Below are positions 36,303-45,905 of a DNA stretch of 64,000 bases, one piece after another. The position numbers and the translations under genes were made by a program. The number at the start of each line of letters is the position of its first letter. Position 1 is the first letter of the stretch. Source of the DNA: Alkaliphilus oremlandii OhILAs (GTDB lineage Bacteria; Bacillota; Clostridia; Peptostreptococcales; Natronincolaceae); contig NC_009922.1 of assembly GCF_000018325.1 (NCBI RefSeq), forward strand, positions 2,790,001 through 2,854,000, read 5' to 3'. The notes under the pieces are model-generated. The model had not been told where the DNA came from, searched no databases, and saw only the letters and a list, made by a program, of their open reading frames with translations.

Positions 36303-39300
36303 CTAGACTTCTACAGAATTTTTCTTTACTTTTTTTATTTTAGATTTAAAGGAGTTGGATAGATCGTCAAATATAGTGTACATTACTGGAACTAAAACCA
36401 AAGTCAACACGGTAGATAACAATAGTCCGCCTATAACTACAGTAGCCATCGGAGCCTGTAGTTCTGCTCCCTCTCCAATACCAAGGGCTAGAGGCACAAG
36501 ACCTAAAATGGTTGTTAAGGTTGTCATTAAAATTGGTCTTAGTCGAACTGGTCCAGCAATAATAATTGCGTCGAATCTTTCTTTTCCTTCCTTACGCAAC
36601 ACATTGATGTAATCTATTAAAACAATACCATTATTTACTACAATACCAGCCAACATGATGACACCGATCAGAGCTGTTACACCCAGCGCTCTTCTTGTTA
36701 TAAAAAGTGCTAAAGCTCCCCCAGAAAAAGCGAGAGGTATCGTAAACATAATAATAAATGGATGGATTAAGGATTCAAATTGAGCCGCCATTACCATGTA
36801 AATTAATACTACAGCTAAAACTAAGGCTAAACTCAATTGAGCAAATGCATCCATCATCTCCTCATTTTCTCCACCAATATTATAGCTGTATCCTTCTGGC
36901 ATCGGATACTCCTGAAGTTTCTTTACAATATCTGTATGAATGCTCCCTAAGTCTCTGTCTACAATCTGACTGGTAACAGTTACTACTCTTTCTTGATTTT
37001 CACGACTAATTTGAACCGGCCCTTTTTGTACAGATATTTCCGCAACTTGGCTTAGGGGTATATTGATGCCCATTGGCGTCGTAATACTTATTTGTCCAAA
37101 ATTCGTTAAGCTATCGGTAAAATCTCCTGCTGCTCTTACTACAACATCGATTTCTTCTCCCCCATGTTTGTATTTAGTCACAGTAGTTCCCGATGCTCCC
37201 CCTCGTACAGCAGATGCTACCTGTGCTGTTGTAAGTCCATAGGCGGCTGCCTTCTCTTTATTCACCAAAACCTCAACTTCTGGTACCGCTTCACTTAAGC
37301 TTGTTTTAACTTCCCTAGTTCCTTCAACAGAATCTATCATTGTCTTAATATCATTGGATATGTCTTCCAGCATATCTAACTCGCTTCCTTTAATGCTGAT
37401 ACTGATCGGAGTTCCTGATGTCATCATTCCCATACTGGAAGTTTCAGTTACTGAAATTTCTGCTCCCGGAATATCCTTTAAAAGACTTCTAATTTCTTCT
37501 GCAACTTGACTTGTGGTTCTATTTCTTTCACCCAGCTTATTTAGAACGATAGAAATTGTCCCTCGATTGGTGCCAGAGCTGCCACCCATTAGAATGTCTC
37601 CAGCACCTATATTGGTAAATACTACAGCGATTTCCTCAACTTCTGCAAGTTTTTCCTCAATAGTACGAGCTACATTATTTACTTTATCGATCTGAGTACC
37701 TAAAGGCATATTTACGTTGATCGATATCGTTCCCTCATCGGCAGCTGGAATAAACTCCATACCTACGCCAAACAAGCCAGCTATACTGACAAAAAATACA
37801 ATGATTGAAACAACCACCGTGGTTTTTCTTCGTTTCAGGCTTTTATTTAATAAGTTTCTATAGATATTCTCTACTTTGTTCAGCATTTGATCAAAAATAT
37901 TATATATGGGCTGAAGCTTCTTTTTCTTTTTTGATGGGTCTTCTTCGTCCAATGTTAAAATTTTGGAAGATAGCATCGGTATCAGTGTTAACGATACAAT
38001 TAGAGAAGCACCCAGAGACAATGTAACGGTTAAAGCAAAATCTTTGAATATTGTTCCAACTATACCGTCTATAAAGACAATCGGCAAGAATACAGCCACT
38101 GTAGTTAATGTAGATGCTGTAATCGCCATACCTACCTCTGCGGCTCCTTTTATTGCCGCATCTTCCTTAGAATGGCCCTCGGATCTAAATCTGTAAATGT
38201 TTTCAAGCACTACGATGGCACTATCTACAAGCATACCTACCGCTAATGCTAAGCCTCCTAAGGTCATCATATTTAATGTTATCCCATTAAAATATAATAA
38301 ACTAAAGGATGCAATTAAGGAGATTGGAATGGCTAATCCAATAATCAGCGTTGTTCTTATATTTTTCAAGAAAATATATAGGATAACGATAGCAAGTATG
38401 GATCCCACAATAACATTATTTACTACAGTATCAATAGAATCCGTAATAATCGTAGAGGAATCTAACACGATATTTATTTCTATATTCGGATAATCTCTCT
38501 GCAGTTTTTGTATCTCCTTCTGAATTAACTTAGCCACTTGCACGGTGTTTTTACCGGATTGTTTTTGTACAGAAATATTGATGCTATCTTTTCCGTTGGT
38601 TCTAGAAATAGCACTCACATCTTTGTTCACTAAGTCTACCTTTCCTATATCACGTAAGGTAATAACATCTCCTGTACCCAGCGTAATGGGCGTATTCCTT
38701 ATATCGTCAAGACTTTTAAATTCTCCACTGACTCTTACAGAAAGCTTTCCTTCACCCTTATTTACAGTACCACCGGGCAGGTTCATATTTGCGGTGCTTA
38801 ATAGTTGTGAAAGTTGGTTGATACTTAATCCATAGCTGGCTAATTCATTCTGTTCAACCAATATTTCAACTTCACTTGTAAAGCCTCCACCAACACTAAC
38901 AGATGCAACACCATCTATTCTTTCCAGCCTTTGGCTAAATGTATCTTCAGCCAAGGTCTGTAGTCCAGATAAATCCCCTTTCGTAGATAAAGCGATTTGG
39001 ATGATTGGCATAGAATTTGGATCTATCTTTAATACCATTGGCGTAGTGGCTCCATCTGGCAGGAATCCTTTAATCATATCTACTTTTTCTCTCATCTCCA
39101 ATGCAGCAAAATCCATATCAGTTCCATTATTAAATTGTGCAATTACAATTGAATTTCCTTCGGAGGATATGGAGCTAACAGTATCTATATTTCTTACAGT
39201 AGCAATAACCCCTTCAATCTGCTTTGTAATCAGATTTTCTATTTCCTGTGGACCTACCCCTGTATAGGAAGTCGATATGACAGCCACAGGTACCTCTATT

Positions 39301-39416
39301 TCTGGAAATAAATCGATGGGTAGTCTAGTTAAGGATATTGCCCCTAAAAGCACTACAACCAAAACGATCATCGTTATTGTAACGGGTCTTTTTACAGCCA
39401 AACTTGATAAATTCAA
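36303..39416 (-). CDS. RND family efflux pump (AcrB/HAE1-like)
   Basis: Proton-driven multidrug/hydrophobe exporter of 1037 residues, the full length of AcrB-like pumps. It opens SLAVKRPVTITMIVLVVVLL and has the twofold layout of one helix, a large external loop and a helix bundle, repeated. Helix-4 region GGLALAVGMLVDSAIVVLEN contains the proton-relay aspartate. GLVPLALGIGEGAELQAPMA near the end is typical. The start is TTG at 39416. The ribosome site AAGGGGTG lies within the last codons of the adaptor gene, so translation is coupled. RND pumps usually need an adaptor, and in diderms a TolC; both types of partner occur in this window. Confidence 0.95.
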   Translation of the reverse strand: MNLSSLAVKRPVTITMIVLVVVLLGAISLTRLPIDLFPEIEVPVAVISTSYTGVGPQEIENLITKQIEGVIATVRNIDTVSSISSEGNSIVIAQFNNGTDMDFAALEMREKVDMIKGFLPDGATTPMVLKIDPNSMPIIQIALSTKGDLSGLQTLAEDTFSQRLERIDGVASVSVGGGFTSEVEILVEQNELASYGLSINQLSQLLSTANMNLPGGTVNKGEGKLSVRVSGEFKSLDDIRNTPITLGTGDVITLRDIGKVDLVNKDVSAISRTNGKDSINISVQKQSGKNTVQVAKLIQKEIQKLQRDYPNIEINIVLDSSTIITDSIDTVVNNVIVGSILAIVILYIFLKNIRTTLIIGLAIPISLIASFSLLYFNGITLNMMTLGGLALAVGMLVDSAIVVLENIYRFRSEGHSKEDAAIKGAAEVGMAITASTLTTVAVFLPIVFIDGIVGTIFKDFALTVTLSLGASLIVSLTLIPMLSSKILTLDEEDPSKKKKKLQPIYNIFDQMLNKVENIYRNLLNKSLKRRKTTVVVSIIVFFVSIAGLFGVGMEFIPAADEGTISINVNMPLGTQIDKVNNVARTIEEKLAEVEEIAVVFTNIGAGDILMGGSSGTNRGTISIVLNKLGERNRTTSQVAEEIRSLLKDIPGAEISVTETSSMGMMTSGTPISISIKGSELDMLEDISNDIKTMIDSVEGTREVKTSLSEAVPEVEVLVNKEKAAAYGLTTAQVASAVRGGASGTTVTKYKHGGEEIDVVVRAAGDFTDSLTNFGQISITTPMGINIPLSQVAEISVQKGPVQISRENQERVVTVTSQIVDRDLGSIHTDIVKKLQEYPMPEGYSYNIGGENEEMMDAFAQLSLALVLAVVLIYMVMAAQFESLIHPFIIMFTIPLAFSGGALALFITRRALGVTALIGVIMLAGIVVNNGIVLIDYINVLRKEGKERFDAIIIAGPVRLRPILMTTLTTILGLVPLALGIGEGAELQAPMATVVIGGLLLSTVLTLVLVPVMYTIFDDLSNSFKSKIKKVKKNSVEV

Positions 39417-39418
39417 TG

Positions 39419-40639
39419 CTATTCACCCCTTACTACTTTCACTTTTCCACCATCTTCTACATAGTGTTGTCCTTCTACAATAACTTTGTCTCCTTCTTTG
39501 ATTCCTTCTTTGATCTCTACATAATCCCCTGTGTCTAAACCTACAGTTACCACCTTTGCAACAGACAAATCGTCCTCTACTACATAAACGATTTGCTTCC
39601 CGTCTTTATCTAAAACCGCATTGCTTTTAATCACAATAGCAGAATCTACTTTATCTATATTTAATATTATTTCGCCACTCATACCTGGCTTAATTTTATT
39701 ATCTAGGTTATCTATGTAAATTTTAACGGGATAAAGTTGATTCCTAGGGTCCACAGTTGGCGCAATATAACTGATGGTACTTGTGATCTTTGTATCACCT
39801 GCAGATGAAATATGAACCTCTGCCTCTTGCCCTACCTGTAATTTATTGATCATATTTTCTACAACATTCATTTGAACATAGACCTTATCTGTGTCTACGA
39901 TCGTAGCTGCTACTTGACCATTTGCTATTATCTGACCTTCCTTAACATTTAAGGATGCTATGGTACCACTCATTGGAGCCTGAACCACGGTGTTATTTAA
40001 ACCACTCATTGCTTGCTCATAAGAGATCTCTGCTTGCCTTAACTGATTTAAAGCCTGCTGGTAGGATATTTCTGCTTGGGTAACTTGCCCCTTGATAACA
40101 TCTAAATTCTTATCACTGGCTGCTAACTCTGCTTGCTCTAACTGACTTTTAGATATTGCGCCTTCCTCATAAAGCTTTTTAGTTCTTTCTAAATTTAACA
40201 TCGCATTTTCTATCTTTTCTTTGCTTAGTTCATAGTTGACAGAAGCAGTTTTTAGCCCATTTTCCGCCTGAGATACACTTCTATTTGCAAGCTCTACTGC
40301 ATTTGCTGCTTGTTCCACACTTTTAGAAATATCACCTTGCTCTATGGTAAATAAAACACTGCCTTCCTCTACAACGTCTCCTAACTCCACATTGATACTT
40401 GTAACGATGCCCATGGCTTTTGGTATAACTGCCAACTCTTCGTTTGCAGCCACCTTTCCCATAAACCTTGTTCTATTGCCAAGAGAGGCTATTTCAGCTG
40501 TTTCTATCTCCACTGGGATATATTTTTCTTCTACCTGTACCTCTTTGAGATCTGTAGAACTGGTACAGCCTGAAATTAACCCTGCTACACCTACAAGAAT
40601 TACGATCAGTACAACTGTAAACTTAAATTTTCTACTCAC
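39419..40639 (-). CDS. RND efflux adaptor (membrane fusion protein), lipoprotein
   Basis: Periplasmic-type adaptor of 406 residues from the GTG at 40639, chosen because AGGAGGAG stands 5 bases upstream; a longer frame starts eight codons earlier. The lipobox LISGC near residue 25 predicts a lipid-anchored protein. A biotinyl-lipoyl-like half motif (PKAMGIVTSINVELGDVVEEG) and its partner (APMSGTIASLNVKEGQ) flank a long helical hairpin of alanine/glutamate-rich heptads, as in AcrA/MexA. It is immediately upstream of the RND pump. A promoter and a 16-bp palindrome lie just upstream of it. Confidence 0.93.
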   Translation of the reverse strand: MSRKFKFTVVLIVILVGVAGLISGCTSSTDLKEVQVEEKYIPVEIETAEIASLGNRTRFMGKVAANEELAVIPKAMGIVTSINVELGDVVEEGSVLFTIEQGDISKSVEQAANAVELANRSVSQAENGLKTASVNYELSKEKIENAMLNLERTKKLYEEGAISKSQLEQAELAASDKNLDVIKGQVTQAEISYQQALNQLRQAEISYEQAMSGLNNTVVQAPMSGTIASLNVKEGQIIANGQVAATIVDTDKVYVQMNVVENMINKLQVGQEAEVHISSAGDTKITSTISYIAPTVDPRNQLYPVKIYIDNLDNKIKPGMSGEIILNIDKVDSAIVIKSNAVLDKDGKQIVYVVEDDLSVAKVVTVGLDTGDYVEIKEGIKEGDKVIVEGQHYVEDGGKVKVVRGE

Positions 40640-40671
40640 TTTTACTCCTCCTACTTGCTTCATATTCTAAA

Positions 40672-40735
40672 TACCAAATATTTGGTAAATATACCTTAGT
40701 ATTCTTATAATAATAGATTATTTTCATAATATCAA
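40672..40735 (-). promoter_or_regulatory. Promoter and palindromic operator candidate of RND operon
   Basis: Minus-strand TTGATA (40730-40735), 17-base spacer, TATTAT (40707-40712). The perfect 16-bp palindrome TACCAAATATTTGGTA (40672-40687) lies about 15-30 bases after the expected start of transcription, where a repressor could block it. No regulator gene is adjacent. Confidence 0.65.
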
Positions 40736-40776
40736 TATTATTAATTAAATTTAAGTTTATTTTAATTTTTCTAAAA

Positions 40777-40816
40777 TTTTAAGACCCATTAGTTCAAATT
40801 TCCTAATGGGCCTTAA
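40777..40816 (-). terminator. Terminator-like hairpin after the stalk-domain gene
   Basis: Minus-strand TAAGGCCCATTAG...CTAATGGGTCTTA stem followed by AAATTTT. The T-run is weak. Confidence 0.6.
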
Positions 40817-40868
40817 ATATTTATAAATATTAATTATGTTTTTAAATTATTTTAGATGGCTTTTTATC

Positions 40869-41867
40869 TTAATACTCGTATAATTCTTTGTCACCATAAT
40901 ATACAAAACCTTCGATATTTGCCTTTTTATATTCATCCGCTATGTCATCATGAATTTCCTTCATAAAAGCTTTTTTATCGCCACTTGTCAACTTCTCCCA
41001 CGCCTTTGATGAAGAACTGTTCTTTAAGTCAACATAGAAAGTAATATCATTCTTAGTTCCTTTTAACTCGATATCAAAATCAATTTTTTCTTTCTTAAAG
41101 TAATCATAGAAATCATCATTTAAATCGTCTTCTAAACCTGCAAGAGTACCACTGCTACTAGACTTCGTATCGATACTAACCTTGCCTTTTTTGTCAACAG
41201 AAAAATCTAAAATATCTTTTTTAGCATCAATATCTCGAATATATCCTGTGACACTTGCATCTGGATAAGCATCTAATATATCGTCTACAATATCTTGTAA
41301 ATAGCTTACTTTATGGGAGTCTTTTAGCTCTTTCCACTCTTTACTAAAATCATGTAAATCAGTTTCAATTTTTACAGTGATCTTACTTTTACTGCCGCTT
41401 AAAGTAATATCAAATTCCACCTTTTTATATTTATCATGATCTTTATTTAATTGTTTTTGTAAATCACTTAAAGTAATCTCTTTTTTAGCTTCTAATTCCT
41501 TTTCTAAACTTTTTACTTTACTTTCAAGCTCCATTATTTTAACATCTCTTTTTAATATTTCAGCTTGATAATATTGATTCACTTGAGTAAGATCTTCTGT
41601 AATATTAGCAGTAGAAGTTAATGCATTCCACTCTACTTTCTTATTAAAAGCATTTGCAACAGCACGAAGTGGTATGTAAGTCGTTCCGTCTACGATAAAA
41701 GGTTCGATGGTATTGGTAACATCCTTACCGTCAATTATAATTCTACTGGTTCCATAGTACGCCTGCAGAGTTTTACTAACAGAAGCTCCATATGCAGATA
41801 ATCCTAAACTACCTACTACAATCATTGTAGTCGTTAATAAAGCAAGTACCTTCTTTTTCTTCAACAT
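40869..41867 (-). CDS. Exported stalk-domain (copper amine oxidase N-terminal-like) protein
   Basis: 332 residues. A signal peptide (about 1-28, ending LSAYGAS) is followed by a stalk domain of the copper-amine-oxidase N-terminal type: IIIDGKDV..., then PFIVDGTTYIPLRAVANAFN near residue 57 and KKVEWNALTSTANI. A coiled-coil of about 40 residues (ILKRDVKIMELESKVKSLEK) separates it from two similar alpha/beta repeats. The repeats align with each other ('VEFDITLSGSKSKITVKIET' and 'IDFDIELKGTKNDITFYVDL'), so the C-terminal half is an internal duplication. It has its own promoter. No catalytic site is visible; such proteins are wall-associated. Confidence 0.8.
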   Translation of the reverse strand: MLKKKKVLALLTTTMIVVGSLGLSAYGASVSKTLQAYYGTSRIIIDGKDVTNTIEPFIVDGTTYIPLRAVANAFNKKVEWNALTSTANITEDLTQVNQYYQAEILKRDVKIMELESKVKSLEKELEAKKEITLSDLQKQLNKDHDKYKKVEFDITLSGSKSKITVKIETDLHDFSKEWKELKDSHKVSYLQDIVDDILDAYPDASVTGYIRDIDAKKDILDFSVDKKGKVSIDTKSSSSGTLAGLEDDLNDDFYDYFKKEKIDFDIELKGTKNDITFYVDLKNSSSSKAWEKLTSGDKKAFMKEIHDDIADEYKKANIEGFVYYGDKELYEY

Positions 41868-41904
41868 TAAATCATCCTCCTATAATTTATTTTTTATATA
41901 TTCT

Positions 41905-41933
41905 AGTATACTATACTTGAATATATTTCACAA
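41905..41933 (-). promoter_or_regulatory. Promoter of stalk-domain gene
   Basis: Minus-strand TTGTGA (41928-41933), 17-base spacer, TATACT (41905-41910). The -10 lies inside the palindrome TAGTATACTA. Confidence 0.55.
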
Positions 41934-41945
41934 ATTTGTCCCAAC

Positions 41946-43274
41946 TTATCTTCTTCTTAGAGCCTCCACAGGTGGCAGAGCCGAAGCTGACATTGCAGGG
42001 TACACTCCGAATAGAAGACCGGACCCCAAGGCAACGATTGCTGCTATACGTATGGCTTCAAAGCTAATGGCTGTTGGGAATCCAAAGTTTGCAAAGATCT
42101 GAATACCCCAAACACCGATTGCTACTCCAGCAATAACACCAATAATACTTACATAAAATGCCTCTAGTAAAAACTGAGCCAGCATATCCAGTTGTTTTGC
42201 ACCGAGTGCTCTTCTAACACCGATCTCAGAGGTTCTTTCTGTTACAGCAACAAGCATGATGTTCATAATACCCAGTCCACCTACCAGTAAGGAAACCGCT
42301 GCTATCCCTCCCAATAGTAGAGTCATCACTCTATTTGCTTGGTCTGCTTCGTCAATCATCTGGTTTAAGCTGGTAATGCTCATACCATCTATTTCCCTGC
42401 TCTTTTGAGCAGGCTTGTTATTGTTTCCAGAATTATTAGAAACAACCCCCATCATCCCGCCAGGGGACATAAACATTTCTTCAGAAGACTCTTCATTGCC
42501 AGGGCTTTCTGTCCCCTTGCTGTTTAGCTCTTTTTTAAATATTCTACCCAGTTGTATCGTCGCAAGCTCTGCATCTTCTGCTGAGCTTGCCTTTGCCCAT
42601 ATTTCTTCCACCGTACGTTTTCCAGCAATTCTCTGGGCGGTTGTGTACGGAATTATAATCTTGTCATCTATGTTATCCGCCTTATCCTTGCCCTTTGGTG
42701 CTAAGATTCCTAGGATTCTATAGCTCTGTCCATCTAAGTTAATGGTCTGACCTATGAGATTTCTAGTCCCTACTAATTTTTTAGAGACATTGCTACCGAT
42801 CACTGCTACATAAGATCTTTGTTCCACATGTAGGTCTGTAAAGAATTGTCCTGCTGCTAAATTATGATCCCGAATGGCAGGAAAGCTAGGATTTACGCCT
42901 ACAATATCTACCTCACTTCGATCTCTTCTCCATTTCATATTGGTATAGGTCTGCACTACTGGTGTCGCCATCTCTATCCCACTTACTCTTTCCACTAACT
43001 CCTGTGCTTTTTCTGGCTTAAATTCAAAGTTAGAAAGATTTGCTTTAATGGAAATTACATTGGTACCTAAGCTCTCAAATTGCTCGATGACATTCCGTCT
43101 GGCTCCTTCTCCAATACCCATTAAGCTTACAACGGAAGCAACACCAATTGCTACCCCTAGGATTGTTAATGCAGATCGAAAGGCGTTGGATAAAACACCG
43201 TTTAATGCCATCTTAGCTGTAAACCAGCAACGAACAAAAAAACTGTGTATCCCTTTTTTTCTTGGTTTAGACAT
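41946..43274 (-). CDS. MacB-like ABC transporter permease (FtsX family)
   Basis: 442 residues from the ATG at 43274, chosen because AGAGGTG lies 5 bases upstream; an earlier frame start at 43307 lies inside the adaptor gene. The first helix (ALTILGVAIGVASVVSLMGI) is followed by a large external domain and three C-terminal helices with the FtsX signature EIGVRRALGAKQLDMLAQFL. A methionine/asparagine-rich disordered segment (EEMFMSPGGMMGVVSNNSGN) sits within the external domain. The last gene of an ATPase-adaptor-permease operon, it fits a MacAB-type exporter of peptides or antibiotics. Confidence 0.92.
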   Translation of the reverse strand: MSKPRKKGIHSFFVRCWFTAKMALNGVLSNAFRSALTILGVAIGVASVVSLMGIGEGARRNVIEQFESLGTNVISIKANLSNFEFKPEKAQELVERVSGIEMATPVVQTYTNMKWRRDRSEVDIVGVNPSFPAIRDHNLAAGQFFTDLHVEQRSYVAVIGSNVSKKLVGTRNLIGQTINLDGQSYRILGILAPKGKDKADNIDDKIIIPYTTAQRIAGKRTVEEIWAKASSAEDAELATIQLGRIFKKELNSKGTESPGNEESSEEMFMSPGGMMGVVSNNSGNNNKPAQKSREIDGMSITSLNQMIDEADQANRVMTLLLGGIAAVSLLVGGLGIMNIMLVAVTERTSEIGVRRALGAKQLDMLAQFLLEAFYVSIIGVIAGVAIGVWGIQIFANFGFPTAISFEAIRIAAIVALGSGLLFGVYPAMSASALPPVEALRRR

Positions 43275-43284
43275 GATATCACCT

Positions 43285-44949
43285 CTACTCTTCAGGGTCT
43301 TCTTCATTTACTTGAATTGGCAGTATTGTATTATTTCCGCTATTTTCTTTTTCTTGGCTAGGTAATAAATCCCTGCTGCTTCCAGTTACAACTAAGTCCC
43401 CTTCATTTAAACCTTCTTTTACTTCTGCAAATCGATCATTCATTAATCCTAGCTCTACAGTAATAACTTCTGTTTCACCATTTTCCTTCAATATCTCAAC
43501 TTTATTTTTATTATCTTCTTGGAAAATCGCTTCTATCGGAACGAGTAAAACATCCTCGGCACTGCCTGCATCAATGTATCCCTTTGCCTGCATTCCAGGT
43601 CTTAGCTGTGGCCCACCGACTACATTTATAAAGACATGAAATTTGGATATTCCATCTCTGCTGCTATTTCCTCTTGTAGAAACATCTCGGACTGTACCTT
43701 CAAAAACTTCCCCCGGAACTGCATCTACGGTTACTTCTACCTTCGCACCTTGGGTTACATAAATAACATCAATATCATCAATTTCTGTAAACATTCCCAT
43801 ATTGGATGTGGTATATAGATATCCTAGCCAATCTCCAGGGCTTACCGCCTGTCCAGCTTGTTTTTCTGTATATGCAACGATCCCATCCATGGTGGAGCGA
43901 ATTTCTAGCATCGGATATACGGATTCTAAGTTTCTAAGATCGGACTCCAAGCTTCGAATTTTTTCTAATTTATCCTGAATCGTTTGTTGGACATCCGATC
44001 CAGCCATGCTTACAATCGGGTCTCCTTCTTCAACTTCGTCCATATCCTGTACGTGAACCTCTGTTATGATCCCCTCTGTACTGCTTGCAACTCTATCTTG
44101 AGTTACATAGCTTTCTACAATAGAATTATTTGTAAAGAAGTTGGTATATCCAAGTGCATTCTTTAGTCCTACTCGAACCTTCATACCAGGCTGTATCAGT
44201 CCTTCGTTTAACCCTTCTACAGTTACACGGTATACATAGCCCTGTGCTTTATCCTCACTAGTACCAGCTGGCACTGGATTTGTGTTGATTTTAGTTATTT
44301 GACCCTCATAGACACCGTCAAAATTGCTAAAATGAATATTAACCTTATCGCCTTTCTTCACTTGAGTATATTCTCCAGGAGTTAACCTAAGATTAATTTT
44401 ATATTTTGAAGTATCTACGATTCTTGTGATGGTTTGTCCTTGTTCGATCTTCTTACCTTCTTCAATATCTAAGTCTTGTATTCTACCAGATATCGGTGCC
44501 CTAACAGTAACACCCTGTGAAGGATCTATGCTTCTTATTTTATCTCGAGAAAGATTGGTAAGTCTCATAAGCATATCTTCTTCAGTTTTTATTTTTTCTC
44601 GGATGTCCTTCATTGCATCGCCTAGTCCTTTCGCACTTAAAGTAGCGAGAACTTGGTCCTTATATACATGATCTCCCTCTTTTACAAGGAGTTCCTCTAG
44701 TATAATCTCTCCTGAAAATCCAGCAGATCGTAATCCTTCACTGACACGAATACCGCCACCATCCGAAGGTTGCAGTTCACCAGTCGTATTAACCCCAACG
44801 GTTATCGTTCCTCTTTCTACTGCATGGGTAGAATATACAGGGCCATTATCCGTTGGTTGGACTTCTGGCATTAGCTGTTGATACGCATAAAAGCCTCCGC
44901 CTAATATAATTACAACAACTAATATAATCATAATTGTTCGTTGAAACAT
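43285..44949 (-). CDS. Efflux adaptor (HlyD/MacA family)
   Basis: 554 residues, longer than typical MacA (about 370). An N-terminal membrane anchor (MIILVVVIILGGGFYAYQQL) is followed by two sets of lipoyl-like half motifs (VRAPISGRIQDLDIEEGKKI and VEEGDPI...) and a helical hairpin. The extra length comes from an additional beta-barrel/lipoyl segment (FTNNSIVESYVTQDRVASST). GGGGGAG precedes the ATG. It is 30 bases after the ATPase gene and 10 before the permease gene, so the three are co-transcribed. Confidence 0.9.
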   Translation of the reverse strand: MFQRTIMIILVVVIILGGGFYAYQQLMPEVQPTDNGPVYSTHAVERGTITVGVNTTGELQPSDGGGIRVSEGLRSAGFSGEIILEELLVKEGDHVYKDQVLATLSAKGLGDAMKDIREKIKTEEDMLMRLTNLSRDKIRSIDPSQGVTVRAPISGRIQDLDIEEGKKIEQGQTITRIVDTSKYKINLRLTPGEYTQVKKGDKVNIHFSNFDGVYEGQITKINTNPVPAGTSEDKAQGYVYRVTVEGLNEGLIQPGMKVRVGLKNALGYTNFFTNNSIVESYVTQDRVASSTEGIITEVHVQDMDEVEEGDPIVSMAGSDVQQTIQDKLEKIRSLESDLRNLESVYPMLEIRSTMDGIVAYTEKQAGQAVSPGDWLGYLYTTSNMGMFTEIDDIDVIYVTQGAKVEVTVDAVPGEVFEGTVRDVSTRGNSSRDGISKFHVFINVVGGPQLRPGMQAKGYIDAGSAEDVLLVPIEAIFQEDNKNKVEILKENGETEVITVELGLMNDRFAEVKEGLNEGDLVVTGSSRDLLPSQEKENSGNNTILPIQVNEEDPEE

Positions 44950-44979
44950 TCAAACTCCCCCTTGTACGTTTTTGTATCC

Positions 44980-45690
44980 TTACGCATTATTTTCTAACTC
45001 TGTACGCTGTATTTCTTCTATGTAATCAATCAACCCATCTTTTAAATGGTAAATTCGTTTGCCGTATTCCCCAATATTTCTCTCATGGGTTACTTGGACG
45101 ATGGTGATCTTTCTTTCCTTGTTCAACTGCTGGAATATTTCCATAATGTTCTTACTTGCCTTTGAATCCAGTGCTCCTGTAGGCTCATCCGCTAAAATCA
45201 ATCTGGGATTACTTACGATGGCTCTTGCAATGGCAACTCTTTGTTGCTCTCCACCGGAAAGCTGGGAAGGCATATGCTTGATTCTCTCGCCCAATCCTAC
45301 AGCTTCCAAGGCCTCCTTAGCCCTCTGCTTTCTTTCCTTACCGATAACCCCTTGATAAATTAAAGGCAGCTCGACATTTTCCAAGGCATTTAGCTTTGAT
45401 ATTAAATGGAACTGCTGGAAGACGAACCCCATAAACTCGTTTCTGATGTTGGCCAGCTGCCAATCATTCATTTTCTGCACTTGCTGGTTGGCCAAAGAAT
45501 AGGTTCCAGCTGTAGGTTTATCTAAACAGCCTATGATATTCATCAATGTCGATTTCCCAGATCCAGAGGGTCCCATAATAGAAACAAATTCTCCGTCTTC
45601 AATGGATATCGTAACGCCCTTCAGCGCCTGTACACTTACCTGCCCATCCTTATAGCTTCGTGCTACATCCGTTATCTCTAAAAGTGCCAA
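44980..45690 (-). CDS. ABC transporter ATP-binding protein (MacB/LolD type)
   Basis: 236 residues. Walker A GPSGSGKS is at 40-47, the signature is LSGGEQQR, and Walker B LILADEPTGALD is intact. The start is TTG at 45690, with AAGGGGGGAAG about 6 bases upstream and no ATG nearby. It is the first gene of the MacAB-like operon with the adaptor and permease downstream. MacB homologues in proteobacteria are fused ATPase-permease proteins; here the domains are separate, as in Firmicutes. Confidence 0.94.
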   Translation of the reverse strand: MALLEITDVARSYKDGQVSVQALKGVTISIEDGEFVSIMGPSGSGKSTLMNIIGCLDKPTAGTYSLANQQVQKMNDWQLANIRNEFMGFVFQQFHLISKLNALENVELPLIYQGVIGKERKQRAKEALEAVGLGERIKHMPSQLSGGEQQRVAIARAIVSNPRLILADEPTGALDSKASKNIMEIFQQLNKERKITIVQVTHERNIGEYGKRIYHLKDGLIDYIEEIQRTELENNA

Positions 45691-45835
45691 TAATCTTCCC
45701 CCCCTTACACAATACTTCCCATATTAATATAGACGGTAAAAAAAGAAAAAAGTTCCATATCGTCTTTTATATCAGTATATCCTTTTATCCCCCATTTTTC
45801 TAGTTACAAAAGTATTAAGAATATCTTAAACCCGT

Positions 45836-45894
45836 AAAAAAAAGCCTAAAACTACAGATTTAGGACTATATTCCTATTTCTTAGCTTAGGCTTC
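45836..45894 (-). terminator. Terminator of the TetR-controlled efflux operon
   Basis: Minus-strand AAGCCTAA...TTAGGCTT outer stem followed by TTTTTTTT, just past the HlyD gene stop. Confidence 0.75.
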
Positions 45895-45905
45895 TACAAG
45901 CTTTA

